Source: Mycolicibacterium canariasense
GTDB taxonomy: Bacteria > Actinomycetota > Actinomycetes > Mycobacteriales > Mycobacteriaceae
Direction: 5' to 3'
DNA: 64,000 nt
NCBI RefSeq assembly: GCF_002101555.1
Contig: NZ_LQOL01000068.1
Location: forward strand, 44,290 to 108,289
In this document: positions 16,299 through 25,603 of the stretch, piece after piece
Position numbering within the stretch: position 1 is the stretch's first letter
How the letters are laid out: the number at the start of each line of letters is the position of its first letter
Translations under genes and position numbers: made by a program
The notes under the pieces: generated by a model
What the model saw: only the letters and a program-made list of their open reading frames with translations
Database searches by the model: none
What the model was told of the DNA's origin: nothing

Positions 16299-17653
16299 GC
16301 GCTGCCTTCTTCTTCGGCTTGTTTGTGCTCACGGCTGATCTCCACCATGAAATTGGCGAAGTACCCGGTGAACTGTGGGTCGCTCATCATCTGCCATCTC
16401 GGTGCCAGCAGTTTCATATAGCGCTCGACGTAGAGGAACTGCTTGCCGATCAGCACCAGCTCGCGCGGCAGCTTCACATCGTAGACGTCGGCCAGGGTCG
16501 AGAGCTGCTTGCCGATCTCGGCGTAACTCATCTCGCCGAGTGAGGACATCGTCAGCGGCGTGGCGAAGCGTTCCAGGTCCTTGGCCGCCTGCGCCTCCGG
16601 CTTGACGGTGCCCACCGCACCCATCAGCACCACGATCTTGCCCGCCGCGGCATGGTCCTTCTTCACCAGCAGCGCATAGACCAGCTCGCGCAGCAGCCAG
16701 CGGGTGCGCGGGTCGATACGGCCCATGATCCCGAAGTCGAAGAAGACGATCTTGCCGTCGTCGTCGACGTAGAGGTTGCCGGCGTGCAGGTCACCGTGGA
16801 ACAGGCCGTGCCGCAGGCCGCCCTCGAACACGCTGAACAGCAGGGCCTTCACCAACGCCTCGCCGTCGAAGCCCTTCTTGCGGATGCTGGCGACGTCGTC
16901 GATGCGGGTGCCCTGGATGCGTTCCATGGTGAGCACGCGCTCGCTGGTCAGATCCCAGTACACCTGCGCCACCCGGATGTTCTCGCCCAGCGGGGAGGCG
17001 TGCATGTGCGCCACCCAGGCGTCCATGGATTGCGCTTCCAGGCGGAAGTCGAGTTCCTCGGCCAGGTTGTCGGAGAAGTCGGCGACCACGTCCTGGGCCG
17101 ACAGCCGCCGGCCCAACTTGGCCAGCTCGACGATCTGCGCCCCACGTTTGAGGATCTGTAGGTCGGCGGCCACCCGGCGGCGGATGCCGGGCCGCTGGAT
17201 CTTGACCACCACCTCTTCGCCGGTGTGCAGGGTGGCGTAGTGCACCTGGGCGATGGACGCCGACGCGAACGGGGTCTCGTCGAACGATTTGAACAGGTTC
17301 TGCGGTTCGTCGCCGAGTTCCTCCTTGAAGAGCTTGTGCACGGCGTCGGGGTCGGCGGGCGGCACCCGGTCGAGCAATCCGCGGAATTCCCGCGACAGCG
17401 GCTCGCCGAAGGCGCCCGGGCTGGACGCGATGATCTGGCCGAACTTGACGTAGGTGGGGCCCAGGTCGGCGAAGGCCTGGGGAACCTGCTTGATGATCTT
17501 CTGCTGCAGGCTGCCTTTGCCCAGGATGTTGCTGACGACGCGGGCGCCGGCCCGGGTGACCTGCCAGCCGGTAGCGCCGATCCGGGCGGCTTCGACGGGC
17601 AGCGGCACCCGATCGAGCCTGGCGACCTCGCGGTGCTTGGCTTGAGTGCTCAT
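16295..17653 (-). CDS. ABC1/UbiB family atypical kinase
   Basis: A 452-residue AarF/UbiB-type protein (Rv0647c-like). It has the KxGQ motif (YVKFGQIIASSPGAF), the Ala-rich loop FASASIAQVHYAT replacing a P-loop, VVVKIQRPGIRRRV with the conserved Lys, LDFRLEAQSMD, HGDLHAGNLYV and VFFDFGIMGR. UbiB-type proteins bind isoprenoid quinones or lipids and act as ATPases; in mycobacteria a menaquinone or lipid role is plausible. No transmembrane helix is clear at the C-terminus. First gene of a pair with lipG. Confidence 0.92.
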   Translation of the reverse strand: MSTQAKHREVARLDRVPLPVEAARIGATGWQVTRAGARVVSNILGKGSLQQKIIKQVPQAFADLGPTYVKFGQIIASSPGAFGEPLSREFRGLLDRVPPADPDAVHKLFKEELGDEPQNLFKSFDETPFASASIAQVHYATLHTGEEVVVKIQRPGIRRRVAADLQILKRGAQIVELAKLGRRLSAQDVVADFSDNLAEELDFRLEAQSMDAWVAHMHASPLGENIRVAQVYWDLTSERVLTMERIQGTRIDDVASIRKKGFDGEALVKALLFSVFEGGLRHGLFHGDLHAGNLYVDDDGKIVFFDFGIMGRIDPRTRWLLRELVYALLVKKDHAAAGKIVVLMGAVGTVKPEAQAAKDLERFATPLTMSSLGEMSYAEIGKQLSTLADVYDVKLPRELVLIGKQFLYVERYMKLLAPRWQMMSDPQFTGYFANFMVEISREHKQAEEEGSA

Positions 17654-17714
17654 GCCTGCAGTGTCTCAAAACCGCCGGTAGCACCAAAACCTGCGGTGGG
17701 TTTCGGGCCGAGAT

Positions 17715-17760
17715 CGACGAAATGGCGGTGCGAGAGGCGCCCGCTACCGCCATTTCGTCG
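17715..17760. terminator. Perfect hairpin between the DinB and ABC1 kinase genes
   Basis: Arms 17715-17729 and 17746-17760 are perfectly complementary over 15 bases (CGACGAAATGGCGGT) around a 16-base loop, extended by GAGA/TCTC. It lies just past the stop of the DinB gene on the minus strand and 60 bases before the kinase start, so it probably insulates the two operons. No U-tract. Confidence 0.65.
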
Positions 17761-17768
17761 TTCTCGAC

Positions 17769-18368
17769 CTACACCGCGGCCGGGCGCCAGCGCTTGAGCC
17801 AGTCCGTCTCCGGCCACTCCTCGGCGGCGGCGAGCAACTCGTACATGGTGGCCCCGTCCACGCTCTCGCGGACGATGTCGGCATGCCCGGCGTGCCGGGA
17901 CAGCTCCTCGACCAAGTGCAGCAGCACCCACCGCACCGACCAGTGGTCGATGTCTTGGGGGAACCATGGCACGTCGTGGGGCACCGGCACCGGCGCGTCC
18001 AGGTCGGCTTCGCCGAACACCCGTAAGGTCTCGGCGTTCTGCGCCACCAAGTCCTCGATGAGCCCGGCCAGCGTCTCGTCCTCGCGCATCACGTACTGGT
18101 CCTCGTACTCGGCCATCAGTTCGTCCATCGGCCGGGCATCCGGCGCGGGCATGGCCGGTGCGTGCTCGGCGCGTTCGGTCCAGCCCTTCTGACAGAAGGT
18201 GACGTGCTTGATCAGCCCGCCGATGGACAGCGCACTGACCGTCGGCGTGGTCCGGGCCTGCTCGTCGGTGAGGCCGTAGGACACCCCGAGGAACGCGTTC
18301 TGCTGGAAGGCCAAGAAGTTGATCAGGGTCTGGCGCTCGCCGGCGGCGGGATCGGGCATTCCGGGCAT
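17769..18368 (-). CDS. DinB/DUF664 family protein
   Basis: A 199-residue four-helix-bundle protein of the DinB/YfiT superfamily. The pattern of metal-binding histidines is visible: LSIGGLIKHVTFCQKGW near residue 50 and LLHLVEELSRHAGHADIVRE near residue 150. Some members are thiol-S-transferases that use mycothiol or bacillithiol. It is encoded two bases after the second DinB gene, in the same operon, under the WYL regulator that diverges upstream. Confidence 0.85.
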   Translation of the reverse strand: MPGMPDPAAGERQTLINFLAFQQNAFLGVSYGLTDEQARTTPTVSALSIGGLIKHVTFCQKGWTERAEHAPAMPAPDARPMDELMAEYEDQYVMREDETLAGLIEDLVAQNAETLRVFGEADLDAPVPVPHDVPWFPQDIDHWSVRWVLLHLVEELSRHAGHADIVRESVDGATMYELLAAAEEWPETDWLKRWRPAAV

Positions 18369-18370
18369 GT

Positions 18371-18901
18371 CTAGCTCTCCTTCTTGTTGGTGTGGATGTA
18401 AAGATCACGGATGCAAGCGATTTCGGCTCCGTGGTGGATCATCTCGCGGTTGATGTGCAGTACCAGCACGGCCATCGAATGGTCGGCATAGGCGCCCTCG
18501 GCAGGTCCGCAGGGTCGGGCCAGGCCGGCCTCGGTGAGCCCGCGCACTCCCGCGATCCAGCGTGCATAGGCGTCGTCGAGCTGGTCCAGCGCACCGGCCG
18601 CCGACGTCGCGTAGGGCCAGGACTCATAGTCCGCGGGCGGCCCGCCGAAATGGGAGTGGTTGCGCATGGCCAGCACCCCGACGATGACGTGCGCGAGCCG
18701 CCACGCGATGGTGGTGAACGGTTCCGGCCGCGGTGGCGGATAGGCGAAATCGACGACCGTCCCGGTTGCCCGGGGGTGCACCGTCCAGCAGCCCGGGACC
18801 GGCTCCCAGAAGTACTCGTCGTCGGTCAGGCCGTGCAGGCGTGGGCGCAGCTGATGCGTCCAGTGGAAATCCAGCTGGTCGGCCAGCAGTTCGGTGTCCA
18901 T
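18371..18901 (-). CDS. DinB superfamily protein
   Basis: A 176-residue DinB-like bundle. Candidate metal ligands are His in ATTIAWRLAHVIVG-like context (FTTIAWRLAHVIVGVLAMRN), and HINREMIHHGAEIA near the C-terminus. The opening LLADQLDFHWTHQLRPRLHG is characteristic. It is the promoter-proximal gene of the DinB pair and is transcribed away from the WYL regulator across a 61-base gap holding a palindrome. Substrate unknown. Confidence 0.84.
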   Translation of the reverse strand: MDTELLADQLDFHWTHQLRPRLHGLTDDEYFWEPVPGCWTVHPRATGTVVDFAYPPPRPEPFTTIAWRLAHVIVGVLAMRNHSHFGGPPADYESWPYATSAAGALDQLDDAYARWIAGVRGLTEAGLARPCGPAEGAYADHSMAVLVLHINREMIHHGAEIACIRDLYIHTNKKES

Positions 18902-18921
18902 GGGACCACCTTGACAGGCTT

Positions 18922-18942
18922 ATAGGACAGTTTCGGTCCTAT
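18922..18942. promoter_or_regulatory. Palindromic operator between the DinB operon and the WYL regulator
   Basis: ATAGGAC at 18922-18928 and GTCCTAT at 18936-18942 form a perfect 7-bp inverted repeat with a 7-base spacer. It lies midway between divergent starts (18901 and 18963) and is the obvious binding site for the regulator. Confidence 0.65.
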
Positions 18943-18962
18943 GAATGAATCAGAATGGTGAC

Positions 18963-19913
18963 ATGAGTACCGCCAGGGTCCTGCAGCTGCTCGGTCTGCT
19001 GCAATCGCGCCGGGTGTGGACCTCCGACGAACTGGCCGAACGGCTGGAGGTCACCGCCCGCAGCGTGCGCCGCGATATCGAGCGGCTGCGTGACCTCGGC
19101 TATCCCGTGCACGCCAGCAAGGGGCACGGTGGCGGCTATCAACTGGGCGCCGGCGCCGCCCTGCCGCCGCTGCTGCTCGACCCGGACGAGGCCGTCGCGA
19201 TGGCCGTCTGCCTGCGGCTGGCGGCCGGGGGCAGCGTCGCCGGTGTCGGCGAGTCGGCCCTGCGCGCGCTGTCCAAACTCGACCAGGTGATGCCCGCCCG
19301 GTTGCGATCGCAGGTGGCGGCCGTGCACGACACCACCGTCACGCTCACCTCGGCCACCGAGGACGTGGTCGACCCGGACATCCTGATGACCCTGGCCCGC
19401 GCGAGCCGCGACCACGAACACATCAGCTGCGGCTACGTCGACATCCGGGGCAACGCCACCCAGCGCCGCCTGGAGCCCTACCAGCTGGTGACCACCGGCC
19501 GGCGTTGGTATCTGCTGGCCTACGACCGGGACCGGGCGGACTGGCGCAGCCTGCGATTGGACCGGATGTCCGACGTCCGCGCGCTGGGCAGTACCTTCGT
19601 GCCCCGCGACGCACCCGATGCCGCCGACTACGTGCGCCGAGCGATCAGCTCGTCGCCGTACCGATACGTCGCGCGGGTGCGCTACCACGCCACCCAGGAC
19701 GTTGTCGCCCAGACCTTTTCGGCCACCTCGGTGCAGATCGAGCCCGACGGCCCGGACGCCTGCATCGTGACCACCGGTGCCGACGACCCGGAGCGGATGG
19801 CGCTGTACCTGGCCATGCCGGGCTGCGAATTCGAGGTGCTCGATCCACCCGAGGTGATCCGGGCCGTAGGCGCCGCCGCCGAACGCCTCCGCAGGGCCGC
19901 TGCCCGAACGTAA
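18963..19913 (+). CDS. HTH/WYL-domain transcriptional regulator (YafY type)
   Basis: A 316-residue regulator from ATG 18963; an upstream ATG at 18945 overlaps the operator. The N-terminal HTH_11 domain is RVLQLLGLLQSRRVWTSDEL followed by VTARSVRRDIERLRDLG. The WYL domain starts near residue 140 with CGYVDIRGNATQRRLEPYQL and TTGRRWYLLAYDRDR; the WYL triad is W-Y-L here. It ends with a WCX-like C-terminal domain. It probably senses a small ligand and represses the divergent DinB pair and itself. Confidence 0.9.
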   Translation: MSTARVLQLLGLLQSRRVWTSDELAERLEVTARSVRRDIERLRDLGYPVHASKGHGGGYQLGAGAALPPLLLDPDEAVAMAVCLRLAAGGSVAGVGESALRALSKLDQVMPARLRSQVAAVHDTTVTLTSATEDVVDPDILMTLARASRDHEHISCGYVDIRGNATQRRLEPYQLVTTGRRWYLLAYDRDRADWRSLRLDRMSDVRALGSTFVPRDAPDAADYVRRAISSSPYRYVARVRYHATQDVVAQTFSATSVQIEPDGPDACIVTTGADDPERMALYLAMPGCEFEVLDPPEVIRAVGAAAERLRRAAART

Positions 19914-19923
19914 GGTTCGCATC

Positions 19924-22900
19924 ATGCGCCGCGGACGTGACGAGCCTTGCAACCCCGTCGCGGCCGAGTCCACCGAACTGTTCGTCGGGCCTGCCGACGC
20001 GCCGCTGCAGATCGTGCGCGTCACCTGCCGGGACGGCGCCGGTGCGGTGATCCGCATCGAGGGCGACGGACTGCGTGGCGAGGGGCCGGCCGCCGACGGC
20101 ATCTGCGAGATCCCCGTGCACGTCGACGATCCGGTGCCGGGGCAACGCAGGCAGGCCCGCGCCGCCGGCCTGCCGTTCACCTTCGTCGTCGCCGAGCCCG
20201 GCTGGACCATGCACATGATCAGCCATTTCCACTACGACCCGGTCTGGTGGAACACCCAGGCGGCCTACACCAGCCTGTGGACCGAGGACCCGCCGGGCGC
20301 GTGCCGGCAGACCAACGGATTCGCGTTGGTGACCGCACACCTGGAGATGGCCCGGCGGGTTCCCGACTACAAGTTCGTGCTCGCCGAGGTGGACTATCTC
20401 AAGCCGTTCTGGGACACCCACCCCGAGGAACGCGCCGACCTGCGCCGCCTCATCGCCGACGGGCGGATCGAGATCATGGGCGGTACCTACAACGAACCCA
20501 ACACCAACCTCACCAGCCCGGAAACGGCCATCCGGAACTTCGTCGCAGGCATGGGATTTCAGCGCGACGTGCTCGGTGCCGACCCCGCGACCGCCTGGCA
20601 ACTCGACGTATTCGGCCACGATCCGCAGTTCCCGGGGATGGCCGCCGAGGCGGGACTGACGTCGAGTTCGTGGGCCCGCGGACCGCACCACCAATGGGGT
20701 CCGATGGCCGATCACGGGGACCCGGAACGCATGCAGTTCGCCAGCGAATTCGAGTGGACGGCGCCGTCCGGGCGCGGGCTGCTCACCCACTACATGCCCG
20801 CGCACTACGCGGCCGGGTGGTGGATGGACTCGGCGGCCACCCTCGCCGAGGCGGAGCGGCAGACCTTCGAACTGTTCACCCGGTTGAAGACGGTGGCGCT
20901 GACCCGCAATGTGCTGCTGCCCGTCGGCACCGATTACACGCCACCGAACAAGTGGGTCACCGAGATCCACCGCGACTGGAACGCCCGCTACACCTGGCCG
21001 CGGTTCGTGTGCGCGCTGCCCAAGGAGTTCTTCGCGGCTGTCCGCGCCGAACTCGACGCAAACGCAGAGCGGGCCCAAGTGCAGACCCGGGACATGAACC
21101 CGATCTACACCGGCAAGGATGTCTCCTATATCGACACCAAGCAGGCCAACCGGGCCGCCGAGAACGTGGTCCTGCAGGCCGAGCGGTTCGCGGTGTTCGC
21201 CGGATTGCTGTGCGGGGCCAGCTATCCGCAGGCAGCGTTGGAGAAGGCGTGGGTGCAGCTGGCCTACGGGGCGCACCACGACGCGATCACCGGCTCCGAA
21301 TCCGACCAGGTGTATCTGGATCTGCTGACCGGCTGGCGGGACGCCTGGGAGTTGGGCCGCGCCGCCCGCGACAACGCGCTGGCCCTGCTCAGCGGCGCGG
21401 TGGATGCACCGATGGTGGTGTGGAATCCGTTGGCGCACCACCGAACCGATGTGGTGACCGCCCACCTCGAGCAACCCTTTCGCGGTGTGGTGCGCAACCG
21501 GCACGGCGAGGTGGTGCCTTCGGTGGCCGACGGGCACACCCTGAGCTGGCTGGCCTCCGACGTCGGGTCGCTCGGTTGGGATTCCTACCGACTGGACGAC
21601 GACACCCCGGGGTCAGCCTGGGAACAACTGGCCGGCAACGAGATCGGCAACGACCACTACCGGATCCGGGTCGACCCGCAGCGGGGAGGTGCGGTGTGTT
21701 CGGTGCTTGCCGCCGGTCGAGAACTGCTCGCGGCCGGCCGGGTGGGCAACGAGCTGGCCGTCTACGACGAGTACGCCGCGCACCCCACCGCCGGGGAAGG
21801 GCCGTGGCATCTGCTGCCGAAGGGGCCGGTGGTGTGCTCGTCGGCGTATGCCGCGCAGGTCCAGGCCTGCCGAAGCGAGCTCGGCGAGCGCCTGACCGTG
21901 CACGGACGCATCGGCGAACTGTTGCGCTACACCCAGACGATCACGCTGTGGCGCGGCCTCTCCCGCATCGAATGCCGCACCGCGATACACGAGTTCACCG
22001 GCGCCGACCGGTTGCTGCGGCTGCGCTGGCCCTGTCCGGTGCCCGGCGCCATGCCGGTCAGCGAGGTCGGTGACGCGGTGATCGGGCGCGGCTTCGGCCT
22101 GCTGCACCGGCGTGGCGAACCGCACGCGGTGGATGCGGCGCAGCACCCGTCCACCATGGACAACCCCGCCTACGGTTGGTTCGGGCTGTCCTCGATGCTG
22201 CGGGTGCGCGTCGGGGCGGGCGTGCGCGCGGTGTCGGTGGCCGAAGTCGTCACGCCGGGCGAACAATTCGATACCCGAGATCTCATGGTCGCCCTCGTGC
22301 GCGCCGGGGTCACGGCCACCTGCAGCGCGGCCGGCCGGCCACGCTACGGGGACCTGTCGGTGGACTCCAACCTGCCCGACGCCCGCATCGCGGTCGGCTG
22401 CCCGGACGAGAACACGTTCACCGCGGCGGTGCTGGCCACCGCGCCCGAGCATCGCCGGGAACTGGATCGGCAACTGGCTGCCACCGGCACCGCCCGGGTC
22501 TGGGTGCCCGCGACGTCCGAACTCGCCGCGGTGTGGGTTCCCGGTGCCGACCTGCGCGGTGTCCGCAGCCTGCCGGTGCTGATCGTCGCCGGGGACGTCG
22601 ACGCGCTGGTCGCCGATCTCGCCGACGCGGAGATCTCGGTGCCCCAGGACGCCCCGGCCGGGCTGACACCGTTCGAGTCGGTGACCGTGGCCCTGTGCAA
22701 CCGCGGCGTGCCGGGGTTCGCCGTCGAACCCGACGGCACCCTGCACACCTCGCTGATGCGGTCATGCACCGGCTGGCCGTCGGGCACGTGGATCGACCCG
22801 CCCCGCCGCACCGCCCCGGACGGGTCGAACTTTCAACTGCAGCACTGGTCGCACACCTTCGACTACGCCGTGATCGTCGGCGAGGGGGATTGGCGCGATG

Positions 22901-24078
22901 CCGATATCCCACAGCGCAGCGCGGAGTTCGCACATCCGCTCATCGCGGTCCGCAACCGGCGGGCCGGCGCCGACGGCCTGCCCGCGCACGGTGCCCTCCT
23001 CGACGTCGATTCGTCCGGCGGCCGGGTCACCCTCGGTGCGCTCAAGGCCGCCGGCAATCCGTTCGCACGTGGATCGGCCGAGCCGGTGGACCCCGCTTCG
23101 ATCACCCTACGGTTGGTCGAAACACACGGTCGCAGCGCGGAATTCGTGGTGCGATCCGGTATCTGCAGCGTCTCGCCGCTGGCCGCCGCGGACCTGCTGG
23201 AGCGTCCGGCCGGTGCGACGACGGCGGCGCTGCACGGCTATCAGATCGCCACTCTGCGCGGCCGGCTGGACGGCATCCGGATCGCCAACGCCGATCATCA
23301 GCCGCTGGCCCCGGACGCCGAGGACGCGCAGCCGCTCTATGCCCGGTATTGGCTGCACAACCGGGGCCCGGCACCGCTGGGCGGCCTGCCGGTGGTAGCG
23401 CACCTGCATCCCAGCCACGTGACGGCGGTGACGGATCAGGTTGTGCGGCTTCGGCTCACCGCGGCCAGTGATTGCACCGACACCGCCCTGCGCGGCCGGG
23501 TCCGGTTGGCGCTCCCGCCGGGCTGGACGGCCGAGCCGGGCGACTTGTCCTTCGTGCTGCCGCCGGGGGAGTACCTGGACGCCGATGTCGAGGTGACCCG
23601 CCCGCCGGACTGTCCGCCGGGCCTGTACCCGATCCGTGCTGAATTGGCCGCCCGCGGCCGTGCCGAATCGGCCGCCCGCGGTCGCGGGCTGCCCGCGGCC
23701 TGGCATCAGGTGGTCGAAGACGTGTCCCTGGTGTCGGTCGGCGCGCCGGCCGATGCGCAGGTGCTGCGGTTGCTCACCGGGCCGGAAGCGGTGCGGGTGC
23801 GGGCCGGGGAGCGCGGCCGCTTGACGGTCACGGTCGGCACCGACGCGCATGCCGACCTGGCCGTCGAAGCCCACCTGATCAGTCCGTGGGGCACCTGGGA
23901 GTGGCTGGGGCCGGCGGCCACCGGTGCCGAATTGCCGGCCGGTGCAACGCTGCGGCTGGATTTCGCCGTGGCGCCGCCGCCGTGGGTGCAACCGGGCCGA
24001 TGGTGGGCGCTGATCCGGCTGGCCTGCGCGGGCCGGCTGGTGTACTCACCGGCGGTCGCCGTGGAGGTACTGCCGTGA
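19924..24078 (+). CDS. Glycoside hydrolase family 38 alpha-mannosidase
   Basis: A 1,384-residue protein (Rv0648-like). The catalytic domain opens with HMISHFHYDPVWWNTQ, the zinc-binding HxHxD block of GH38, and the nucleophile Asp is in AWQLDVFGHDPQFPGMAAEA. The middle domain with GAHHDAITGSESDQVYLDL completes the metal site. The C-terminal half is beta-rich and includes immunoglobulin-like segments with many Pro and Gly. No signal peptide is visible, so it acts in the cytoplasm, probably on mannosides from glycolipid or polysaccharide turnover. It overlaps the next gene by four bases (GTGA). Confidence 0.9.
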   Translation: MRRGRDEPCNPVAAESTELFVGPADAPLQIVRVTCRDGAGAVIRIEGDGLRGEGPAADGICEIPVHVDDPVPGQRRQARAAGLPFTFVVAEPGWTMHMISHFHYDPVWWNTQAAYTSLWTEDPPGACRQTNGFALVTAHLEMARRVPDYKFVLAEVDYLKPFWDTHPEERADLRRLIADGRIEIMGGTYNEPNTNLTSPETAIRNFVAGMGFQRDVLGADPATAWQLDVFGHDPQFPGMAAEAGLTSSSWARGPHHQWGPMADHGDPERMQFASEFEWTAPSGRGLLTHYMPAHYAAGWWMDSAATLAEAERQTFELFTRLKTVALTRNVLLPVGTDYTPPNKWVTEIHRDWNARYTWPRFVCALPKEFFAAVRAELDANAERAQVQTRDMNPIYTGKDVSYIDTKQANRAAENVVLQAERFAVFAGLLCGASYPQAALEKAWVQLAYGAHHDAITGSESDQVYLDLLTGWRDAWELGRAARDNALALLSGAVDAPMVVWNPLAHHRTDVVTAHLEQPFRGVVRNRHGEVVPSVADGHTLSWLASDVGSLGWDSYRLDDDTPGSAWEQLAGNEIGNDHYRIRVDPQRGGAVCSVLAAGRELLAAGRVGNELAVYDEYAAHPTAGEGPWHLLPKGPVVCSSAYAAQVQACRSELGERLTVHGRIGELLRYTQTITLWRGLSRIECRTAIHEFTGADRLLRLRWPCPVPGAMPVSEVGDAVIGRGFGLLHRRGEPHAVDAAQHPSTMDNPAYGWFGLSSMLRVRVGAGVRAVSVAEVVTPGEQFDTRDLMVALVRAGVTATCSAAGRPRYGDLSVDSNLPDARIAVGCPDENTFTAAVLATAPEHRRELDRQLAATGTARVWVPATSELAAVWVPGADLRGVRSLPVLIVAGDVDALVADLADAEISVPQDAPAGLTPFESVTVALCNRGVPGFAVEPDGTLHTSLMRSCTGWPSGTWIDPPRRTAPDGSNFQLQHWSHTFDYAVIVGEGDWRDADIPQRSAEFAHPLIAVRNRRAGADGLPAHGALLDVDSSGGRVTLGALKAAGNPFARGSAEPVDPASITLRLVETHGRSAEFVVRSGICSVSPLAAADLLERPAGATTAALHGYQIATLRGRLDGIRIANADHQPLAPDAEDAQPLYARYWLHNRGPAPLGGLPVVAHLHPSHVTAVTDQVVRLRLTAASDCTDTALRGRVRLALPPGWTAEPGDLSFVLPPGEYLDADVEVTRPPDCPPGLYPIRAELAARGRAESAARGRGLPAAWHQVVEDVSLVSVGAPADAQVLRLLTGPEAVRVRAGERGRLTVTVGTDAHADLAVEAHLISPWGTWEWLGPAATGAELPAGATLRLDFAVAPPPWVQPGRWWALIRLACAGRLVYSPAVAVEVLP

Positions 24079-24638
24079 CGACGGTTGCCTGGGTGGCCGG
24101 CGACCCGATCGCCGAAACCGAGGTCGACGAACGCGAAAGGCGGCTGCGGGCAGGTCAGTTCGGCTCCGCCCTGCCTCGCCCGGGAACCAGCGAGGGCAGG
24201 CAGTTGCGGCGCTGGCTGACCCAACTGCTGGTCGCCGAGCGGGTGGTGGCGGGCCAGCCCGGCGCCGTCGACCCGCCCGCCGTGTACGAGGTGTTGCCCG
24301 ACGCCGCCGCCCGGCTGGAAATCGGCAGCGTCGCCGCGGCGGTCCTGGATGACCCGCACGCCCGCGCGGTGTTCGCCCGCGTCACCGCCGCCGTCGATGT
24401 CACCGAGGCGGACGTCGCGGCCTATCACGCCCGCAACCCGGGGCGATTCGGTCCGCGCCGGACGGCCATCCCGCTGGCCCAGGCGCGGCCGGCGATCAGC
24501 GAGCATCTGCGCGCCGCCGCGCGGCGCCGGGCCTTCCGGTGCTGGCTGGACGGACAGGTCGCCGACCTGGTGCGGCTGGCACCCGGATACGAGCATCCCG
24601 GCGACCCCCGCCAGCCGGACAACACCCACCGGCACTGA
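24075..24638 (+). CDS. PPIase-like protein (position of 'fabD2')
   Basis: A 187-residue protein from GTG 24075, coupled to the mannosidase by a GTGA overlap. Homologues at this position are often labelled malonyl-CoA:ACP transacylase (fabD2), but it lacks the GxSxG and the size of that enzyme. It reads instead like the helical part of SurA/PpiC-type chaperones: RVTAAVDVTEADVAAYHARN, then IPLAQARPAISEHLRAAARR and AFRCWLDGQV. The parvulin catalytic domain itself is missing and there is no signal peptide. The tail APGYEHPGDPRQPDNTHRH is notable and looks conserved. Function unknown, possibly tied to the flanking sugar enzymes. Confidence 0.7.
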   Translation: MTTVAWVAGDPIAETEVDERERRLRAGQFGSALPRPGTSEGRQLRRWLTQLLVAERVVAGQPGAVDPPAVYEVLPDAAARLEIGSVAAAVLDDPHARAVFARVTAAVDVTEADVAAYHARNPGRFGPRRTAIPLAQARPAISEHLRAAARRRAFRCWLDGQVADLVRLAPGYEHPGDPRQPDNTHRH

Positions 24639-24654
24639 CAGAGATGGGCATCCG

Positions 24655-25557
24655 ATGACTCTCACCCTGGCCGTCGACGTCGGCGGCACCAAGATCGCCG
24701 TCGGTCTCGTCGACGGCGACGGCACCCTCACCCACCGCGACCAGCGGCCCACCCCGGCCGGTGATGCCAACGCGGTATGGGCCGTCGCGGCAGACCTGAT
24801 TCACCAGACGCTCCGCCGGGCCGGTGACACCGTGACGGCCACCGGTATCAGCTCGGCCGGCCCCGTCGACCTGGCTCAGGGGACCGTCAGTCCGATCAAT
24901 ATCGCTGCCTGGCAAGGCTTTCCGATTGTCGAGCGGACCCGGCGGCTCACCGGTGGTCCGGTGCGACTCGGCGGTGACGGGCTGTGCATGGCGCTCGGTG
25001 AGCAATGGCGCGGGGCCGGGGCCGGCGCGGCCTTCCTGCTGGGCATGGTGGTCTCGACCGGTATCGGCGGGGGATTGGTGCTCGACGGCGCCCCGTATGA
25101 CGGGCGCACCGGCAACGCCGGCCACGTCGGTCATGTCGTCGTCGAGGCCGACGGGGCACCGTGCACCTGCGGCGGCCGGGGTTGTGTGGAGACCGTCGCC
25201 GCCGGCCCGCACCTGGTGCGGTGGGCCCGCGCCAACGGCTGGGCGGCGCCGCCCGGTGCCGACGCCAGGCAACTGGCCGAGGCCGCAGCCTCCGGTGACC
25301 CGATCGCCGTCCAGGCGTACCGCCGCGGTGCGGCGGGCGTGGCGATGATGATCGCCGGGGTGGCGGCGACGTGTGACCTGGACCGTGTCGTGATCGGCGG
25401 CGGGGTGGCCAAGTCGGGGTCGCTGCTGTTCGATCCATTGCGGGCCGCGCTGCGGACCTACGCCGGACTGTCGTTCCTCCGGGACCTACAGGTGCTGCCC
25501 GCCGCCCTCGGCGGTGACGCGGGGCTGGTGGGGGCGGCCGCGTTGGCCCGGGCCTGA
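24655..25557 (+). CDS. ROK family sugar kinase
   Basis: A 300-residue ROK protein without a DNA-binding domain. The ATP loop is AVDVGGTKIAVGLVDGDG. The ROK zinc site is GHVGHVVV then PCTCGGRGCVETVAAG (one His and three Cys). A second phosphate motif is VSTGIGGGLVLDG, and VVIGGGVAKSG closes the adenosine site. It is the last gene of the mannosidase operon, so phosphorylation of the freed hexose (mannose or glucose) is the natural inference. ATG 24655 is 16 bases past the previous stop. Confidence 0.92.
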   Translation: MTLTLAVDVGGTKIAVGLVDGDGTLTHRDQRPTPAGDANAVWAVAADLIHQTLRRAGDTVTATGISSAGPVDLAQGTVSPINIAAWQGFPIVERTRRLTGGPVRLGGDGLCMALGEQWRGAGAGAAFLLGMVVSTGIGGGLVLDGAPYDGRTGNAGHVGHVVVEADGAPCTCGGRGCVETVAAGPHLVRWARANGWAAPPGADARQLAEAAASGDPIAVQAYRRGAAGVAMMIAGVAATCDLDRVVIGGGVAKSGSLLFDPLRAALRTYAGLSFLRDLQVLPAALGGDAGLVGAAALARA

Positions 25558-25565
25558 CGGCCGTT

Positions 25566-25595
25566 TTGGCCGATGGCGGGGGTATCGGCTACTCT
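25566..25595 (+). promoter_or_regulatory. Predicted rplJ promoter
   Basis: TTGGCC at 25566-25571, an 18-base spacer and TACTCT at 25590-25595. It opens about 230 bases before rplJ, so the transcript has a long leader. Confidence 0.5.
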
Positions 25596-25603
25596 TGTGC
25601 GGT

